Shown: piece after piece, positions 1 through 10,152 of the stretch
How the letters are laid out: every line of letters starts with the position of its first letter
How positions within the stretch are numbered: the first letter of the stretch is position 1
Assembly (NCBI RefSeq): GCF_958298935.1
Contig: NC_084925.1
Coordinates: forward strand, 16,923,001-16,987,000
Source of the DNA: Phragmites australis
Lineage: Eukaryota > Streptophyta > Magnoliopsida > Poales > Poaceae
Direction: 5' to 3'
DNA: 64,000 nucleotides
Program-made: the position numbers and the translations under genes
Notes under the pieces: generated by a model
Databases searched by the model: none
Told to the model about the DNA's origin: nothing
The model's input: only the letters and a program-made list of their open reading frames with translations

Positions 1-1085
1 TGCAGCCCATGAACATGAAGAGTCCGTCGCTAATGATGAAATTTTGAGGTAAGAACGTGATGCCTTTGATGCAGGACAAAGGAACCGATTGAACTTCAAC
101 CGTCAAGGTATGAGAGGTAACAATTTTCAGCAACATAATACGCGTGGTAATGATGATCCATTTGCTAAAGTTAAGTTTACCATACCATCTTTTTCGGGTA
201 CTTATGATGCTGAAATATATCTAGATTAGGAGATGACGGTGAAACAAAAATTTAATGCTCACCTAGTTCCTGAAGTGCATAGAGTTAGGCAAGCCACTAG
301 TGAGTTTAAAGACTTTGCTATCATTTGGTGGAATAGGATATGCAATGATGAGTTATCGCCTACTACATGGGATGCTTTAAAGGTGGCTATGCGCAATAGA
401 TTTGTTCCACCATCTTTTAGACGTGATTTGCATAAGAAATTACAGCGCTTAAACCAAGGCAATAGGTCAGTAAAAGAATATTATCAGGAGCTACAAATTG
501 GTATGTTACGTTGTGATATTGTTGAGGATGAAGAGGCTGCTTTGGCACGCTTTTTATGGAGGGTTGAGATGTGAAATTCAGGACATAGTAGATTACAAAG
601 AATATGATAATATTCCTAGATTGTTCCAACTTATATGTTTGGCAGAAAAAGAATTGCAGAGACGACAATAAAGTCCAAAGAACAATTTTGGAAGAACGTC
701 TACACCAAGATCAACGCCGGGGCAAGTTAAAACCATTCCACCTTCTGCTACACGGTCTGCTGCCCCCTCCTCGAGTAGGGCGCGTTCAGCAGGACTTACT
801 ACACCGTCACATGCAACTGAGGTAAGTAAATCTACTAGTGTGCAGGCCCTCGCTAAGAGTTCTTCTTCGGTTGCTTCCACGGGCCGTACAACTGGGATTT
901 TTTGCCACCAATGCAAGGGAATGGGCCATGTCATGAAGGACTGCCCAACTCAGCACGCGTACATTGCAACAGAAGATGGTGGTTATGTAAATGCTAGTGA
1001 TATTGAGGATGAATATGTACTGGCTGCTAACATTGCAGGTGAAGGAGACATGACAGAAAATGATGCTGATGATGGAGAGGAATAA
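1..1085 (+). pseudogene. gag: CRM-1 gag (capsid and nucleocapsid), broken
   Basis: Gag forms the virus-like particle and packages element RNA. The retrotransposon gag core lies at 233-574 (motifs FAIIWWNRI, RFVPPSFRRDL and YYQELQIGMLR). A CCHC zinc knuckle, CHQCKGMGHVMKDC (C-x2-C-x4-H-x4-C), lies at about 902-943. Frame stops occur before position 60 and near 228, and the frame is lost just after 570. The frame then recovers into an S/T-rich linker at about 700-880 and the knuckle. The start is outside the window. The identification is secure; the exact protein is not recoverable. Confidence 0.85.
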
Positions 1086-1148
1086 GTAGATGCTGTTGAT
1101 ACAGGGAGATACGCGAGCCTTGTTTTACAATGAGTTCTAAGTGCACAA

Positions 1149-2563
1149 ATGGGGAAAGCAGAGCAAAATCAGTTGCACAATTTGTTTCAATCCAGATTTC
1201 TTGTGGAGAGAGCTTGCAGAGTCATCATTGATGGAGGTAGCTGCAACAACCTTGCCAGTTCCGAGATGGTCGAGAAGCTTGGCTTGACCACACAGCCACA
1301 CCCACGCCCCTACTACATCCAATGGTTCAATTCGTGTGGTAAGTTGAAGGTAAACAAAGTTGTGAGAGTACAATTTTCGGCTGGTAATTATAAAGACAGT
1401 GCAGACTTTGATGTAGTGCCTATGCAAGCATGCTCTTTGTTGCTAGGTTGGCTTTGGATATATGATAATAATGTTTTGCACCATGGTAGAGCTAATACCT
1501 ACTCATCTCACATAAGGGTAAGAAGATTAAGTTGTTGCCTATGACACCTGCTGAAATTTTGAAAGATGAAGTAGAACGTGCTGAAAATGAAAGAAAATGC
1601 AATGATAACAAATCTGAAAATCAGGTTGTAGCTAGAAATGTTTTTCCACTTCAACATGAGAACAAAAATACACATACTAGGAAAGACACCATTAAGTTGA
1701 AGGGTGCTGTCATGTTAGCTACTAAATTTGAAATTTCTGATTTATTAGCACATAATTCATTTTGCTATGCTTTGATTTGTAAAGAGGCCTTGTTTACACT
1801 TGAGGATATGCCTCCCTCTTTGCCTCCTGCTGTTGCTAACCTTTTGCAGGAGTATAGTAATGTGTTTCCAAGTGAAATACCCCCGGGACTGCCACCTTTG
1901 AGAGGAATTGAGCATCAAATTAACTTGATTCCGGGAGCTACTTTGCCAAACCGAGCTGCATATAGGACCAACCCAGAAGAGACTAAGGAAATTCAACGAC
2001 AAGTTCAAGATTTATTGGACCGAGGGTACGTACGAGAAAGTCTTAGTCTATGTGCTGTTCCTGTTATTTTGGTTTCTAAGAAAGATGGTAGTTGGCGAAT
2101 GTGTGTTGATTGTAGAGCCATTAATAATATCACAATTAAGTATCATCATCCTATTCCTAGGCTAGACGACATGCTTGATGAGTTGAATGGTGCTATAATT
2201 TTTACGAAAATTGACTTGCGGAGTGGATACCACCAAATTAGAATGAAACTTGGAGATGAATGGAAGACTGCATTTAAGACTAAGTTTGGGTTGTATGAGT
2301 GGTTAGTGATGCCTTTTGGGTTAACTAATGCACCTAGTACCTTCATGTGATTAATGAATGAAGTTTTACGTGCTTTTATTGGAACATTTGTGGTGGTTTA
2401 TTTTGATGATATCTTGATTTATAGCAAGTCACATGATCTACATTTTGATCACATACGTGCTATTTTTAATGCTTTAAGAGATGCACGTTTGTTTGGTAAC
2501 CTTGAGAAGTGCACCTTTTGCACTGATCGAGTTGCGTTTCTTGGTTATGTTGTGACACCATAG
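1149..2563 (+). pseudogene. pol: CRM-1 protease and reverse transcriptase with two in-frame stops
   Basis: The aspartic protease active site reads IIDGGSCNN, as in related CRM copies in this window, and is followed by a conserved MQACSLLLG block. The reverse transcriptase runs from about 1890 with motifs [25 protein letters not shown] and the catalytic YFDDI near 2400. Two point stops break it: TGA at 2348-2350, where the other copies have arginine, and TAG at 2561-2563, where they have glutamine. The GRPW-type motif after the protease reads GWLW. A frame change near 1540 separates protease and reverse transcriptase. All of these point to an old, inactive copy. Confidence 0.88.
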
Positions 2564-2572
2564 GGAATTGAG

Positions 2573-4795
2573 GTGGATGAGGCAAAGATTGAAGCCATCC
2601 AAAGTTGGCCGACGCCTACTACTGTGTCACAGGTGCGGAGCTTCCATGGCCTTGCTGGATTCTATCGTCGTTTTGTACGGGATTTCAGTACTATTACCGC
2701 ACCATTGAATGAATTGACAAAGAAAGGAGTGCCTTTCCAATGGGGTCCTGCACAAGTGAAGGCATTCAACCTTTTGAAAGAGAAGCTCACTCAAGCACCA
2801 CTACTCCAACTCCCTGATTTTGGTAAGACTTTTGAAATTGAGTGTGATGCTAGCGGAATTGGGATAGGTGGTGTATTGATTCAAGAAGGTAAGCCTATTG
2901 CATATTTTAGTGAGAAATTAAATGGGCCTAGTCTTAATTACTCTACTTATGATAAGGAATTATATGCTTTAGTTCGTGTTCTTGAAACATGGCAACATTA
3001 TTTATGGCCCAAGAAATTTGTTATACATTCGGATCATGAATCACTTAAACATATTAGAAGTCAAGCAAAATTGAATAGATGTCATGCTAAATGGGTAGAA
3101 TTTGTTGAATCATTTCCTTATGTGATTAAACACAAGAAAGGTAAAGAAAATGTCATTGCTGATGCCTTATCTAGACGATATACCATGTTGTCCCAATTGG
3201 ATCATAGAATTTTCGGTTTGGAGACAATAAAAGATTTGTATGCTACTGATTTGGGCTTTAAAGAAGTGATAGAACATTGTAAAGAAGGAAGAGAATGGAA
3301 TAAATATGTGTTGAATGATGGTTTGCTCTATCGTGCTAACAAGCTATGCGTTCCAGCTAGCTCTGTTCGTCTTTTGTTGTTGCAGGAGGCACATGAAGGA
3401 GGTTTGATGGCGCATTTTGGAGCAAAGAAGGCCGAAGATGTGCTGGCCGCCCACTTCTTTTGGCCAAAGATGAGACGTGACGTCAAGCGCTACGTGTCAC
3501 GTTACACTACTTGCAATAAAGCTAAGTCTCGCTTAAATCCACATGATCTTTATATGCCTCTTCCTGTTCCTAGTGTACCTTGGGAGGATATTTCTATGAA
3601 CTTTGTTTTAGGGTTTCCTAGAATAAAGAGGGGGAGGGATAGTATTTTTGTGGTTGTGTATCGTTTTGCAAAAATGGCACATTTTATACCTTGTCACAAG
3701 AGCGATGATGCTACAAACATAGCTGATTTGTTTTTCAGGGAAATTATTTGCCTACATGGAGTGCCCAATACCATTGTCTCAGATCGCGATGCAAAATTTT
3801 TGAGTCACTTTTGGAGGTCACTTTGGAATAAATTGGGAACAAAGCTACTGTTTTCTACTACATGTCATCCCCAAACCGATGGACAAATGAAGGTCGTTAA
3901 CCGCACGTTATCTACCATATTGCGGGCTATTTTGAAGAAAAACTTAAAGCTGTGGGAAGAGTGTTTACCTCATATAGAGTTTGCTTACAACAGGTCCGTC
4001 CACTCCACTACCAAGATAAGTCCGTTTCAGGTTGTATATGGTTTTAATCCACGTGCTCCTATTGATTTGCTACCTTTGCCTACTTCTGAAAAGTTGAATT
4101 TTGATGCTAAGACACGTGCTGAACTGATTCTTAAAATGCATGAATTAACTAAAGAAAATATTGAGAAGATGAATGAAAAATATTGTGCTTATGGTAGCCA
4201 GGGTAGGAAACATTTAACTTTTGAACCGGGTGATCTTGTTTGGTTACACTTGCGTAAAGATCATTTTCCCGAGTTGAGGAAATCTAAATTGATGCCTCGG
4301 GCTGATGGTCCTTTTAAAATACTCGAGAAGATTAATGATAATGCATATAAGCTTGAGTTGCCTGCAGATTTCAGGGTTAGTCCTACATTTAACGTTTCAG
4401 ACTTAAAGCCGTATGTGGGAGAAGAAGATGAGATTGAGTCGAGGACGACTCCAATTCAAGAGGGGGAGGATGATGAGGATATCACTCCTTCGGTTACATG
4501 CACCACAAATATTCCTCCTCCCGCTGCTGTAATTCAAGGTCCTTTGACAAGAGCTCATGCACGAGAACTTAATTATCAGGTGAACTCGTTCCTCGCTGTC
4601 CATACAAATGTTTCTAAGGATTGGATGCTACTAACTTATTGCGATGATTTTATTATCCTTAGGAACCTGAGAGAAGATCCATATAAGCACAAGTGTAACC
4701 GGAGGGCTACCGCGCATAAATCCAGTTCTGTCCCCAAGATCAATTCGGAATCGGAATTACAGACACCACCAAATTCAAATGACCATAACTCTTGA
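2573..4795 (+). pseudogene. pol: CRM-1 RNase H, integrase and C-terminal CR motif; integrase catalytically dead
   Basis: This 740-codon stretch is open but follows upstream stops. RNase H ([21 protein letters not shown]) is followed by an integrase zinc-binding region and core. Three integrase sites differ from the other CRM copies here. The CxxC of the zinc finger has Tyr for its first Cys. The first catalytic Asp is Asn (codon 3599-3601). The catalytic Glu is Lys (codon 3890-3892). The C-terminus crosses into the 3' LTR at 4471 and carries a CR-type motif, [15 protein letters not shown], which is thought to help CRM integrases find centromeric chromatin. The protein could not integrate DNA. 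Confidence 0.88.
4458..4470 (+). other. Polypurine tract of CRM-1
   Basis: A 13-base purine run (AAGAGGGGGAGGA) lies immediately before the TGATGAGG start of the 3' LTR. It would prime plus-strand DNA synthesis. The same arrangement is seen in CRM-2 and, inverted, in CRM-A. Confidence 0.85.
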
Positions 4796-5364
4796 TTCCG
4801 AAAGGTGGTCGAGGCCCATGAGTACTTGTTGGAAAGGTCGCGGAGTCTACTTTCATACGGATCCGACCTCATCTCCAAATACCTTCTACGCTGTCCGGAA
4901 TCGGCAAAACAAGTCGCATCGCTCTTCCAGTTCGAATCAGTTTGGGCCTTGGGCCTTGTAATTGAGTTGTATTCGAGCTCCATCAGTTGTGGCCGAATCC
5001 TTTCTCCTCCTAGCTTATAAATAGATAGCCGCCCCCTCTTCTAGAGTTTGGGTTTTACTTAGATTACAACTAGACAATTTGTCAGTTTTTGGTTCATCGG
5101 TTTGTGAAACCCCAACTCGTGTGTTTCATCTTTATTAGCAATTCAGATTGCATCTTCCTTGTTCTTGTGAGTTGCTTCAATTGCTTGCAGGAACAATAAC
5201 CCTCGTGGTAAGGTCGATCGAGTGCGAGCGTGGTTGATAACGACAGTCGTGCGGGTGTAACGAATTGCGAGGTGACAATTTGCGGGTTGAAAGCCTCCAA
5301 GCGTCAACGTCCTCACGATGAAATCAATCGAACCTATCGGAAGATCGGGCCGTTGTTCTCATCA
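4471..5364 (+). repeat. CRM-1 3' LTR (about 894 bp)
   Basis: It begins TGATGAGGATATC directly after the polypurine tract and ends near TTCTCATCA. The first 325 bases are also coding, carrying the end of pol. A TATAAATA box lies about 545 bases in, at the same relative place as in CRM-2. The right edge is inferred, because the matching 5' LTR is outside the window. Confidence 0.82.
5016..5025 (+). promoter_or_regulatory. TATA box of the CRM-1 LTR promoter
   Basis: TTATAAATAG lies mid-LTR, downstream of the coding overlap and upstream of a leader-like stretch, where the U3/R boundary of an LTR promoter is expected. A TATAAATA box stands at a similar offset in the CRM-2 LTRs. Confidence 0.6.
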
Positions 5365-5750
5365 GATACCTCAAAATGCTTTTCACCACTTGGCGGTGGG
5401 ACATCATCGATGAAGCCTAGAAGCGAGCACACAAGCAAACAGTGAAGTGGATGTCAGGTGTTGTCGCCATTAGGTACAGAAGGGAGCCAATCATGCTCTT
5501 GTACTCCCGCTGGTCCACCTCTTTGCCATCTTCATCCAGATCAAGCACGGTCGAGGTAACTATCGGTGTCACTAATAGCTTTGTATAGCTCATGTCGAAC
5601 TTCTTCAACAAATTCTTGGTATACTTCGTTTGGTGGATGAATGCACCTTCTTTGCATTGCTTGACTTGCAGTCCAAGGAAGAAGTTGAGCTCGCCCGTCA
5701 TTGACATCTCGAACTCCCTGCTCATAGTTTCTGCAAACTTGGCCGCAAGT
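5365..5750 (-). pseudogene. pol: Copia reverse transcriptase, C-terminal fragment
   Basis: Minus-strand translation gives typical copia reverse-transcriptase blocks: MSREFEMSMTGELNFFLG, then YKSMIGSLLYLMATTPDI and TVCLCARF. A stop follows CARF, and the remaining codons (a degenerate SHRQVVKSILRYL) run up to the CRM-1 insertion edge at 5365. Upstream codons continue to 5750, where a CRM LTR begins. The catalytic YVDD region is missing. Confidence 0.85.
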
Positions 5751-6650
5751 TGATGAGGACATCTCCACTACTCTTACACCCACTACACCAACATCTGCTA
5801 TCACTTCTCCAACAATACAAGGACCACTCACTAGAGCTCGTGCTCATCAACTTAATCATTAGGTGAATACATTCCTAGGGATGCATACAAATGTTTCAAA
5901 GAATGGGATACTATTTAATTCTTATGATGATTTCCTTCTCCTTAGGAACCTGGGAGAGGAACCGAACATGCCCAAGTACAGAAGCGGAGACACCAAGCGT
6001 AAAACAAGTCCTATCCACGAATTCGATTCGGATTCGGCTGCATGACAGCATCAATTTAGTTCAGCAATACCGACTTCATCCGGACTCCATTTGGGACATT
6101 CTAGGACTTCATGGAAAGCTTATCAAGTCTACTTTCCATTCGGCCTCATATCCAAATTCAGCCCGAGTCAATCGTTATCATCAATTTAAAACCGAGTCTG
6201 TTTCTGCAAACAGGTGCTGCGCCACCTTATTTAGGTCCGATGGGCCTTGTATCAAGTAGAGCCCATGAGGGGTGCGTCCTAGGGTAGGATTACGACTCCA
6301 ACACCTCCTGGTCGTCCTATACCCTTATATACCCAGCAACCGTCGCTGAAGAGGCGGGTTTTGTTAGATTAGTTTAGCTATGTGCAAACTTTGAGTCTTC
6401 GAGTTGTGTTGGATAGCCACTTTGTCAAGATCATCAATAGAACCCCACTTTGTTCGTTTTTCAATATCTTTGCAATTTCAAATTGCTTTTACTTGAGTTC
6501 TTGCTTGTTCTTCGGTTGCTCGCAGGAATTGAACCTCTGTCCAGGTTGATCGTGCTTATGGCAAGGTCTACAACCCTTCAGAGTTGGTTTAGCGATTGCT
6601 AAGGTGCATAGTCATCATACGATGTAGTCGGATCGTCAAAGTCCCTTCCA
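5751..6650 (+). repeat. CRM-family LTR fragment inside copia pol
   Basis: It starts TGATGAGGACATCTCC, the CRM LTR start, and is clearly related along its length to the inverted LTR at 21412-22372. It stops matching that LTR near 6650, roughly 55-60 bases short of the expected end, so it is truncated. A TATATA box lies near 6326. The CR-type coding stretch (GPLTRARAHQLNH) is present but has a stop. Copia reverse transcriptase lies on its left and copia integrase on its right, so a deletion accompanied or followed the insertion. Confidence 0.78.
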
Positions 6651-7350
6651 AAGCGCTTGCAACCAAAGACTCTCAAATACGAAAGTTCCTCCCAAAGCGC
6701 AACTCATAAGTAGTCAAATTCAAGATCGAGTGCAAGAAAATCCGATTAGAGATATAGCACGCTGTGGTTATGGCCTCAGCGCAAAACCTCCTAGGAGTCC
6801 TATGCTCATCGAGCATTGTCCTAGCCATCTCCACCAAAGTTCTGTTCTTCCTTTCAACCACGCCATTCTACTGATGAACATGTGGGGCAGAAAACTGATA
6901 CACATGCTCAAGACAGAAAGCATCAAAGAGATAGTTCTTGAACTCAGTGCTATTATCACTGTGAATTGCTTTCAATACACTAAGAAGTTCCTTGAACAAT
7001 CTCGAAGCTAAGCTTCAAAAGTGTGAGAACACTTCATCCTTGCTCACAAGAAAGACATAAGAATATTGAGAGAAATCATCAATAATGATAAGAACACACC
7101 ACTTCCCACACGCTGAACGAACTCGAGAAGGACCAACAATATCTATATAGAGAAGTTCTTCTAGTCATTCAGTCATCACTAGATTGATTGATGGGTGGGA
7201 GGCAGCAACCATCTTGCCATGCCAAGAAGGAGCACAAACAAGATTCTTCTCAAACTTGATCTTGGACAATCCTCGGATCAAGCCTAGGGCACTCAAACGA
7301 GTAAGCAAATCAAAGCTCATGTGCCCTAGTCTCCTATGCCACATTCAAGG
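6651..7350 (-). pseudogene. pol: Copia integrase core, broken
   Basis: Minus-strand reading shows LLYIDIVGPSRV with the first catalytic Asp, AIHSDNSTEF with the second, and NGVVERKNRTLVEMARTML with the Glu. A LTTYELRFGRN block precedes the CRM fragment. Several stops interrupt the frame, for example before NGVVERK. Integrase inserts element DNA into the host genome; this copy cannot make it. Confidence 0.85.
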
Positions 7351-7900
7351 CTAAGAAGAAGAAGGTTGCGCAATCAAGCAACAAGAAGAAGCAAGAGACT
7401 TAGAAAAATCAGCTCCAAAAACTCTCCCAACTCGAGAAATCTTGCAAATCAAAGCACCAGAAGAATTGAGAACTTGGGAAGTATCGCGTTTGAAACGCAC
7501 TTCCAAATCCTCATCCAACAACTGAGATACAGAGAGAAGATTGTCTCCCAAATGCTCCACCAAAAGCTACATCCTTGAGAATGAAACTCTCATTCACCCT
7601 TGTCATACCTTTGGCTTTCACCATTCCTTTCCGATCATCCCCATATGTGATGTACTCATGTCACTTCACGGAGATGAGGGTGGAGAACTATGATGAATCT
7701 TCGATCATGTGACGCGAATAATCAGAGACAATGAGTCACTTGTTCTCCAGACCTCCATTTGCCACCTACATGTGAGAAGAATAATAGGTGGATGACTCAG
7801 TAACAAGGTTAGTCAAAAACCTATTGGGAATCTAGTACTGGGTCATCCACCCTGAAGTGGTAAAAGCAGGTGTAGGTAAAATAGGTTTAGTACGCTGAGG
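7351..7900 (-). pseudogene. pol: Copia protease and pre-integrase domain, broken
   Basis: The pre-integrase block NLLSVSQLLDEDLEVRF is clear at about 7480-7545. Upstream on the minus strand, a degenerate protease shows SDYSRHM, where VDSGCSRHM-like sequence is usual, then EYITYGDDRKG and VNESFILKDVAF. The D-S-G active site is lost and stops interrupt the frame. The order (gag, protease, integrase, reverse transcriptase) is that of Ty1/copia. Confidence 0.75.
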
Positions 7901-8066
7901 GCGAGTACCACGATGAGGAAAACGTGGTCTGCCGAAGCGCTGAGACTCAAAACCTCTTATACGTGGACCAAAATCACATGAGTCTCCACGCCGGGCAATG
8001 TCTCTAGGAAGAGACTGAAAAGTGCTAGGGACTCATAAGTGGAAGCAAGCAAAAGACTCATGTACA

Positions 8067-10060
8067 CTAACAGAGGTACATGTTCTGGGTGCTCCACTCC
8101 CACTCACGCCGCTCATCTCTCCTACGGCGGAAGCAAAACCCAACCAAGTGACTCTCTCTCAGGTAGTAGGTGCAGTGGTAGCATTTCTCGTGAACTCGAC
8201 TATCGATCACTCCGGGCTCTCTCACAAGCTCTCTTATCTTAGGCTGTGGAGCTCTCTTGGGTTGTGGTGCGGATTTCTTCTTTGTGGGTTGAGAAATATG
8301 TTTCTTGATGGGTTGTGGTCTCTCCCCACTGTAAGCCACCCTCTCAAAACCCAACCCAAGAGCCAAACCCGCCTTGTCACACACATCTTTGTCTTGGCCA
8401 AGATCAAATTCATTTTCCTTTGTCCTATGAGCACTTCTCATTCTTAGTCAAAAGCTTTTGAACTTGCCCTCTATTCCAGTTGAGATTTTCCTAAATGATG
8501 CTGCAGGTGGAACAATTTGGTTGTACATCCTTAAAACTCCTAGTACTCTCCAATCTAGACTCTAGCTTCATCAGGCGTTTCTCTTTCAGTTCAACATCCT
8601 TTGCAAGCAAAGGGTAATTCTTACAAGCACCTAAGAGAGTAGACCAAGATTCCTCCTCAAGGAGCTTCTTCTTGGCATTCTCAAGCCAACTATCGACTTG
8701 AGCATGCACATGACAAAGCTCGACAAGCTTAGCCATGGCAATTAGGCAACTGTCATCCTCCTCAACATCGGGCCTAAACTTAAGTAATGCAAGTTCTGTA
8801 GAGACAGATTCATACTTAGGCCTAAGATCTTTCAACTCATGCATAGCTTTCTTAAGCAACCTATCCTGGCTAATGAGAGCATCATTCAAGGTATCCACAT
8901 GGATGGAAAGATGGTCATAAAAAGGCAATACCTCGGAAGGATCCAGCTTGGGGTCATTGTCGTCCGCCATGAAGTAGAGGCCAGTAAAGTCCTTAGCCTT
9001 CTTCCTATTCTTTGCTTGCAGTTCATCCTCCTCCGAGCTCTCCTCATCGCTAGAAGAAGTGTCAATGTCGCTAAGAGCCGTCACAAATGCCCTAAAAGCC
9101 GTCTTGGCTGACTTCTTGTCCATCTTATCATGGTTCTTCTTGAAGAAGGGCTTCTTGTTCTTCTTCTTATACTTGTTGTAGTCATGGTCACCGTCCTCAC
9201 TCTTCTTGAGCTAGAGGCAGTCTGCCTTGAAGTGGGTAGTGTCACCGCACTCAAAGTAGGCACGAGAACCACCCCTCCTCTGCTCTTGTAGAAGCGGGTG
9301 AACTTCTTTACGATTGGCGCAAGGTCCTCATCATCCAGTGCGTTCACCTGCTCCTCTGCGACAAAAATTAAGGAAGACAATGCAAATCCACTCAATAAAG
9401 TGTTAGCATAAGAAAAGCTAGTTACAGACTGATTGCCACCACCAGGTCTAGAAACCAACGCCATATTCTGAGATAGGGAATTTTTTAGACCAATCCGAAC
9501 CGCCTTGGCTATCTTGATGGATTTGAGCTTGCTAAAGAGCTCATCACAAGTCAACGTGTCGTAACTTGGAGACTCTTCAACGATTGAGATCTTCATTTCC
9601 CATATGCTACGGTCAAGAGCATAAGAAGCTTGATCGTCCTCTCGTGGTCAGAATAGGGCAAAATACCAGTTGATCGAAGATTGCTAATAATCTCATCAAA
9701 GTGAGCAAACATCACATCCAAAGACTCTACAGGGCCTTGCACAAATATTTGTTATTCTTGGTTGTATGTGCTTTGGCATTTAGCCTTAATTTGATTAGTG
9801 CCTTCATGAATGACACTCAGAGTATTCCAGATCTCCCGGGCAGTATGGAGGTGCTGGATCCTGTCAAACTCATTCTGACTCAGGCTAGTGAAAAAAAAAT
9901 ATTAATGGCCTTGTTGTTGGCCTCATACTGTTCGATTTGAACCTGAGTCATGAGCAGCAGGGATCTCATAATTGGAATGAACTACTTCCCATATTGCACT
10001 TCCTTGGCTTAAAAGATAAGCCTCCATGTGCACCTTCTAGTATGAAAAATCACAGCCATC
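8067..10060 (-). pseudogene. gag: Copia gag with zinc-knuckle regions, broken
   Basis: Degenerate N-terminal gag (UBN2-like; FDEIISNLRSTG, SDHERTIKLLMLL) lies at about 9600-10060. A knuckle FECGDTTHFKADC at about 9215-9260 has lost its first Cys to Tyr. An acidic SSSDEESSEEDE segment and a coiled-coil-like stretch (8491-9123, 210 codons open) come next. A second Cys/His region, CYHCTYYLRESHLVGFC, lies at about 8130-8180. This arrangement matches SIRE/Maximus (Opie-like) gag. Frameshifts separate the parts. Confidence 0.78.
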
Positions 10061-10139
10061 AAATAGCGGAATCTTCCCACTTCTCTCTATGTCACCTATG
10101 GATCACAAAGCCGATTAAGGTCAACAAGTGATCAAATGA

Positions 10140-10150
10140 CTCTGATACCA
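10140..10150 (-). other. Primer-binding site of the minus-strand copia element
   Basis: CTCTGATACCA on the plus strand is the complement of TGGTATCAGAG, the site matching the 3' end of initiator methionine tRNA. It stands two bases from the LTR edge (TGTAGGAACAAG at 10153) and so fixes the element's orientation. Confidence 0.85.
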
Positions 10151-10152
10151 AT

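Larger units (their letters stand above)
1..5364 (+). mobile_element. CRM-clade Ty3/gypsy retrotransposon CRM-1, 5' end outside window
   Basis: The order gag, protease, reverse transcriptase, RNase H, integrase, polypurine tract and 3' LTR is visible on the plus strand. The pol sequence and a C-terminus that reads on into an LTR beginning TGATGAGGA are typical of the grass centromeric (CRM) clade. The 5' LTR, primer site and start of gag lie before position 1. The element sits inside a minus-strand copia reverse-transcriptase gene, which resumes at about 5365. Stops and lost catalytic residues show it is dead. The right boundary rests on the LTR-like ending TTCTCATCA and on where copia homology resumes. 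Confidence 0.88.

Noticed and set aside
10140..10150. Initiator-Met-like sequences as tRNA genes
   Set aside because: Only 9-16 bases match, and each lies next to an LTR edge. They are primer-binding sites (also at 14774, 21401, 29690 and 32932), not tRNA genes.
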